DNA of 64,000 bases. It comes from Misgurnus anguillicaudatus (lineage: Eukaryota > Chordata > Actinopteri > Cypriniformes > Cobitidae). The stretch spans positions 8,284,001-8,348,000 of the forward strand of contig NC_073354.2 in assembly GCF_027580225.2 (NCBI RefSeq), read 5' to 3'. The position numbers and the translations under genes are program-made. The notes under the pieces are model-generated. The model saw nothing but the letters and a program-made list of their open reading frames with translations. It was not told the origin of the DNA and did not search any database. Shown here in pieces: positions 60,114-64,000 of this stretch. Each line of letters begins with the position of its first letter. The first letter of the stretch is position 1.

Positions 60114-60949
60114 AGGGATAGTTCACCAAAAAATGAAAATAATATCATTAATGACTCACTCTCATGTCGCTCCAAACTCGCAAGACCTCCGCTCATCTTC
60201 GGAACACATATTTTATATTTAGTCTGGGAGCTTGTTGACCCTTCATTGAAAATCTATGTACGGTATATTGTCCATGTCCAGAAAGGAAATAAAAACATCA
60301 TGAAAGTAGTGGGTCAGTTAGAATGTGTTGAAGGTTCGAAAAAAACATTTAGGTCCAAAAATAACAAAAAATACGACTTTAATCAGCATTGTCTTCTCTT
60401 CCGCGTCTGTTGTGAAGCTCATGTGCGAGACTAAAGTCATGTGACTGCAGTGACGCAGATGACGTGTTATGCTTAGACATGTTTGCAAAGGTTTTTTTTT
60501 CTAACTTACAGCGTACATCTTCCTCAGACTATAAACAAAGCCCGGGCGCACAAAAAAAACAGCTGGGGCGCACCAGATAACACGTCAGCCGCGTCACTGC
60601 AGTCACATGACCCCTGTCCCGCGCATGCGCCCCACAACAGACGCGAAAGGGAAGACAACGCTGAACAGACTCGCAACCTTTGTCACTTTTGGACCAAAAT
60701 GCACTTTTGATGCTTCAACACATTCTAACCGACCCACTGATGTCACATGGACTACTTTGATGATGTTTTTATTACCTTCCTGGACATTATATCGTACGTA
60801 GATTTTCAAAGAAGGGTCAACAAGCTCTCAGACTAAATATAAAACATCTTAAACTGTGTTTCGAAGATGAACGGAGGTCTTACGAGTTTGGAACGACATG
60901 AGGGCGAGTCACCAATGACATTATTCTCATTTTTGGGTGAACTATCCCT
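60114..60949. mobile_element. TTAA-flanked foldback element, uninterrupted copy
   Basis: Ends AGGGATAGTTCACCAAAAAA and inverted AGGGATAGTTCACCCAAAAA lie between TTAA copies (60110-60113, 60950-60953). The arms of about 390 bp pair (CAAGCTCCCAGACTAAATAT-like on both sides). It shows the empty sites of both insertions in the 11333-13623 copy. Confidence 0.92.
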
Positions 60950-61509
60950 TTAAGGCTAGGCAATGAAAACAAACATCACTTTGTCTTTTATAGAAAACAT
61001 CTTCTCGCACATTCTGACACACTTATCTTTCAACACAGGGTAAGAAATGTAGGGTAGTGAATTCTCTGCTTAATCTTCAATGGTATGGGCTACAACTGTA
61101 TGTGTACCCATGTGGATAAAATCAATTCATTTTCAAAAGATCTTTTTAGAGAAAATAAATAACAAAACAACCATAGGTTCTTCTCCCAGAACGTCCAGCA
61201 TACACAAACCCCTGCAGATGATCCAGAACACAGCAGTGAGATTTGTTTTCATTCGAGCTCAAGAACACACATTAAATCTCTCTTCATCTGACTTTACTGA
61301 CGGGTCCACCGAAATAACAGCATCTCACCTACACTGTCTCTGACATATCTACATCTCCACCAGAAACACCTGCGGTCAACCATTACAGTCTCACTGTTCT
61401 CCAAAACCCCATCCAAAAATCACAGCATCTTCAAGAAACATTAAGAAACAGTAAAAAAAAACATTTGACTGTATCCGGTTATAAATGCATGGCTGTATTT
61501 ATGTAAATA

Positions 61510-61580
61510 TTAGGGGTTTAACAATACACGTATTCGGACCGAACCTTTTCGATACATGATTTCCGGTTCAGTGCACAGTA
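61510..61580. repeat. hAT end fragment (TAGGGGTTTAACAATAC)
   Basis: One terminus, TTAGGGGTTTAACAATACAC, with no partner end. Confidence 0.4.
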
Positions 61581-61678
61581 GGCTTGTTTTACATGCATAG
61601 CTTACTTTAAATCCGAGTTCCCACACAACATATTAAGGGGGGCGGGGAGTTTAACGTTAAAGAGTTGTAATCTTTATT

Positions 61679-62036
61679 GTGGGTTCACACCAGACGCATT
61701 TGAGGTGTCAAATTCGTGTCTACCGCGCGTAGTTGGACGCTTGAACATTTTGAGTGTACTCACTTTATTCTGTGTGAAAGCCACGCGTAAAAATGTAGTC
61801 ATCGAGACATTCACACGGAAATTCGAGTCATGGGAGAGGCTTCTGTGACTCCACCCGCTTCCTGTAATCACGTCACTATTAGAGCAACCTCCTGAGTGGT
61901 TAACGCGACACGTTTTTCCGCTAAAGTTCTGATTTTTTAACTCGCGTGTTTCCCGTAGCAACACTCAATTCGCGTCATTCGCGCAAACGAGGCAGAAACG
62001 CTTTAACGCCTCTTTACATTGACTTAACATTGAAAT
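61679..62036. repeat. MITE (GGTTCACACCAGACGC), uninterrupted copy
   Basis: Begins GGGTTCACACCAGACGCATT and includes CCTGAGTGGTTAACGCGACA, the unoccupied counterpart of the foldback site at 51773. The right end is truncated after CATTGACTTAACATTGAAAT. Confidence 0.75.
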
Positions 62037-62093
62037 TAAAAAAGTAGTTCAGTGTGTGGTGTATTTCTAGGCCAAACTCACGCAAACTCTTCG

Positions 62094-62195
62094 TACATGG
62101 GTACCCGTTACATATCAGTTACCCCATATTCCTTTTACGGGCACATCCCCTGAAAACGCACAAAGCACTATGATAGGTGCCCATTTAAAGAGTTA
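62094..62195 (+). repeat. repeat fragment shared with 22885-22972
   Basis: ATGGGTACCC, CATATTCCTTTTACGGGCAC and related phrases match the earlier segment inverted. Confidence 0.5.
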
Positions 62196-63048
62196 AACAT
62201 GTGGTGACCTTGACTGATCATACTTTACAATCTGAACAATCCTGCCTGGAAACTTCCCCAGACTTTATCTAAATCAAACATTCACACAGAAAACACCTGC
62301 TGTCCACCTCCTTTTGAACCCGGAAAGGCCTTTTCCCACCCCCTCATCTTCCCTGTGGGAAAGGTGTGAGCCGCTCTTCGCCTGATGACACATGTTTGCA
62401 TTCTCTATAACACTCATAAAGAACAAAACACGAGCCAGAGAAACCACGAAGGAACACGGACTATATTTGGCTCAAGAGAAATGAAAACAACTTTCTTGAA
62501 ATCTTTTCAAGTATAAAGACTTTGGCCGGATGTTGGGTTATTCAAGAGAACTGAAAGGCGACCAAAGAAACACATCCAACGCATTAACTCATTCCTTTTG
62601 ACAAAATTAATGACGGCGCGCGCTGATGAGTCCTGCGACACTTCCTCAAACAGTTCGCTCGACGGGCTGGCGTGCTTTCTTAAGACGTGACTTTAAATAA
62701 TTGAAGGTAACTGCGGGCAGGTGTCCAGCTCATTAAAAGAGTCTGTTTGACGCAGTGACTAACTATCTAAGCTTAGAAGCGTGCGGCCCGGGCGGGGGTG
62801 AAGAACATTCCCTCAGGAGTTATCAGTGAATAAAACTCAATGTGATTCTGGTCTCACACTCACACGGCCAACAGAAGGAAAGTGATTTGAGTCATCAGCG
62901 ACTAATTAAAGAGGACAAGAAATAACATGCAGGCTTACAGATGGACCGCAGAAGAAAGAAAGTGTGTAATACAGAGATGTCTGGACTCATTAGACGGATC
63001 AAATCTTATCATACACCTAACAGGGTTCACGGGAGCACAACTCTAGTG

Positions 63049-63927
63049 CAGTGGATCTCAAACTTGGGCCCTGGCCCCCCAGATGGTGCATACAGTTACA
63101 AACATCTCTTCATGTACTATTTTGCACATAATTTCAAATGACATCATACAAACAAATGTTGTTGTTTTTTCCACATTTCAGAAGAAAATTTTCATTACCG
63201 CAACGTGTCCATGACTGGATTTGGGTTCTTTAGCATGGAAATATTTATAATTAAAAAATCTAAAAACTAAAAAGCTTTAGTGCATGTTATACTATAAACA
63301 TTTACAGTGAAGAAACATGTGGTATTTGGTGATCCTTGTTAAATGTAGAGACAAAAATAAGGAATATAAATGTGTCCAAGAAAAATTTTCTCATCCTCCG
63401 CAACAATTTTCAATCATTGTTTAAGCCCTCAACGAACTTACATTTTAAAAAAATTGTTGGGAGGGACATAATTGACTGTGACACTCAAGATGGCTAACAG
63501 GTAACCAGTTCTTATTTTTTTTCTCCAGATAAAAATTGAAATTTTGTTTGTAGACAACTTTTTAGTTCTCATTACCGAAACATGAGTTTGTAAATGCATA
63601 TATTGAATGTAATATCATGTTGCGGTAATGATACTTTTTGATAATGATAATCTAAAAAATGTAAATAATTCTATTGGAAATGTTTTTTAAATTCTCTAAA
63701 AATAATGGTTATAGTAAGTTCAGACCTTAATCTTAAAAAAAATTGGCTTCAAGGGCTTTTAAAAAAAATCTGATGCTGGACACCTTCTAATGAGAATCAC
63801 CCCCATTATATAATTTAATATATTTTGTTTAATTCAAATTTTAAGTTTAAATTTTCCCTGGGGGTGCCATATAGAGATGCACCATACACAAGAGGGGCCA
63901 CACACCAACAAAGTTTAAAAACCACTG
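63049..63927. mobile_element. hAT element (CAGTGGATCTCAAACTTGGG) hosting a nested element
   Basis: Ends CAGTGGATCTCAAACTTGGG and inverted CAGTGGTTTTTAAACTTTGT. The flanking 8-mers CTCTAGTG and GTCTAGTG differ at one base. A CATTACCGCAAC-type element occupies about 63139-63803. Confidence 0.85.
63139..63803. mobile_element. CATTACCGCAAC-type element, nested
   Basis: Shares CATTACCGCAACGTGTCCAT, CTCATCCTCCGCAACA and CAAGATGGCTAACAGGTAA with 43431-44349 in the same orientation. The right end AATGAGAATCACCC matches that family's terminus. The left end is eroded, so the start is approximate. Confidence 0.65.
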
Positions 63928-64000
63928 GTCTAGTGTGCGAGACCGGGAACATTAGATCACGACCACATGAAAAACCAAAGCTATTAGTAAGAAAACCTAA

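Larger units (their letters stand above)
54697..64000 (-). other. ptprt: ptprt intron upstream of the last MAM exon (partial)
   Basis: At least 9.3 kb of intron upstream of the 82-nt MAM exon, open at the window end. It has a split minisatellite, TTAA MITEs, a foldback, nested hAT copies and candidate conserved blocks near 55170-55450 and 59140-59660. Stretches 57380-58220, 58620-59130 and 62200-63040 hold nothing else I can name. Confidence 0.8.

Overview
This is vertebrate nuclear DNA, most likely from a cyprinid fish. The coding sequence is four short exons with GT/AG splice sites, separated by kilobase-scale introns packed with the DNA transposons, TTAA-flanked MITEs and tRNA-derived SINEs typical of zebrafish and carp relatives. 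There are no operons and no prokaryotic genes.

The only host gene is on the minus strand. Four exons (54615-54696, 49672-49787, 47194-47368, 32848-33141) join with matching phases into 222 residues: the end of a MAM domain, a split Ig domain and the first fibronectin III repeat. The wording matches the ectodomain of the type IIB receptor tyrosine phosphatase PTPRT better than PTPRM or PTPRK. Exon lengths of 82, 116, 175 and 294 nt also fit this family. No exon was found in the flanking 32.8 kb downstream or 9.3 kb upstream, so the window is an interior slice of a very long gene.

The introns are mobile-element sediment. hAT-type elements with 8-bp duplications lie at 3162-4357, 11871-13264, 22318-22816, 27063-28001, 48497-48775, 50380-50837 and 63049-63927. 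TTAA-flanked (piggyBac/Kolobok-type) MITEs and foldbacks occur throughout, and a dead Tc1-like copy sits at 31529-32573. Several insertions are nested, and in three cases a second copy of the host repeat in this same window shows the empty site.

The most unusual elements are at 38529-39050 and about 15065-15770. They share an end reading CCAGGCTA, are flanked by 9-bp and 11-bp direct repeats, and carry broken pieces of a RecQ-like helicase; the second keeps a Walker A motif, PTGFGKS. Several GC-richer, apparently unique intronic segments (about 4960-5360, 10390-10700, 30080-30560, 45580-46100, 55170-55450, 59140-59660) are candidate conserved noncoding elements.

All calls come from reading the sequence by eye. 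Family names for repeats rest on terminal repeats, target duplications and recalled family features, not on a database search.
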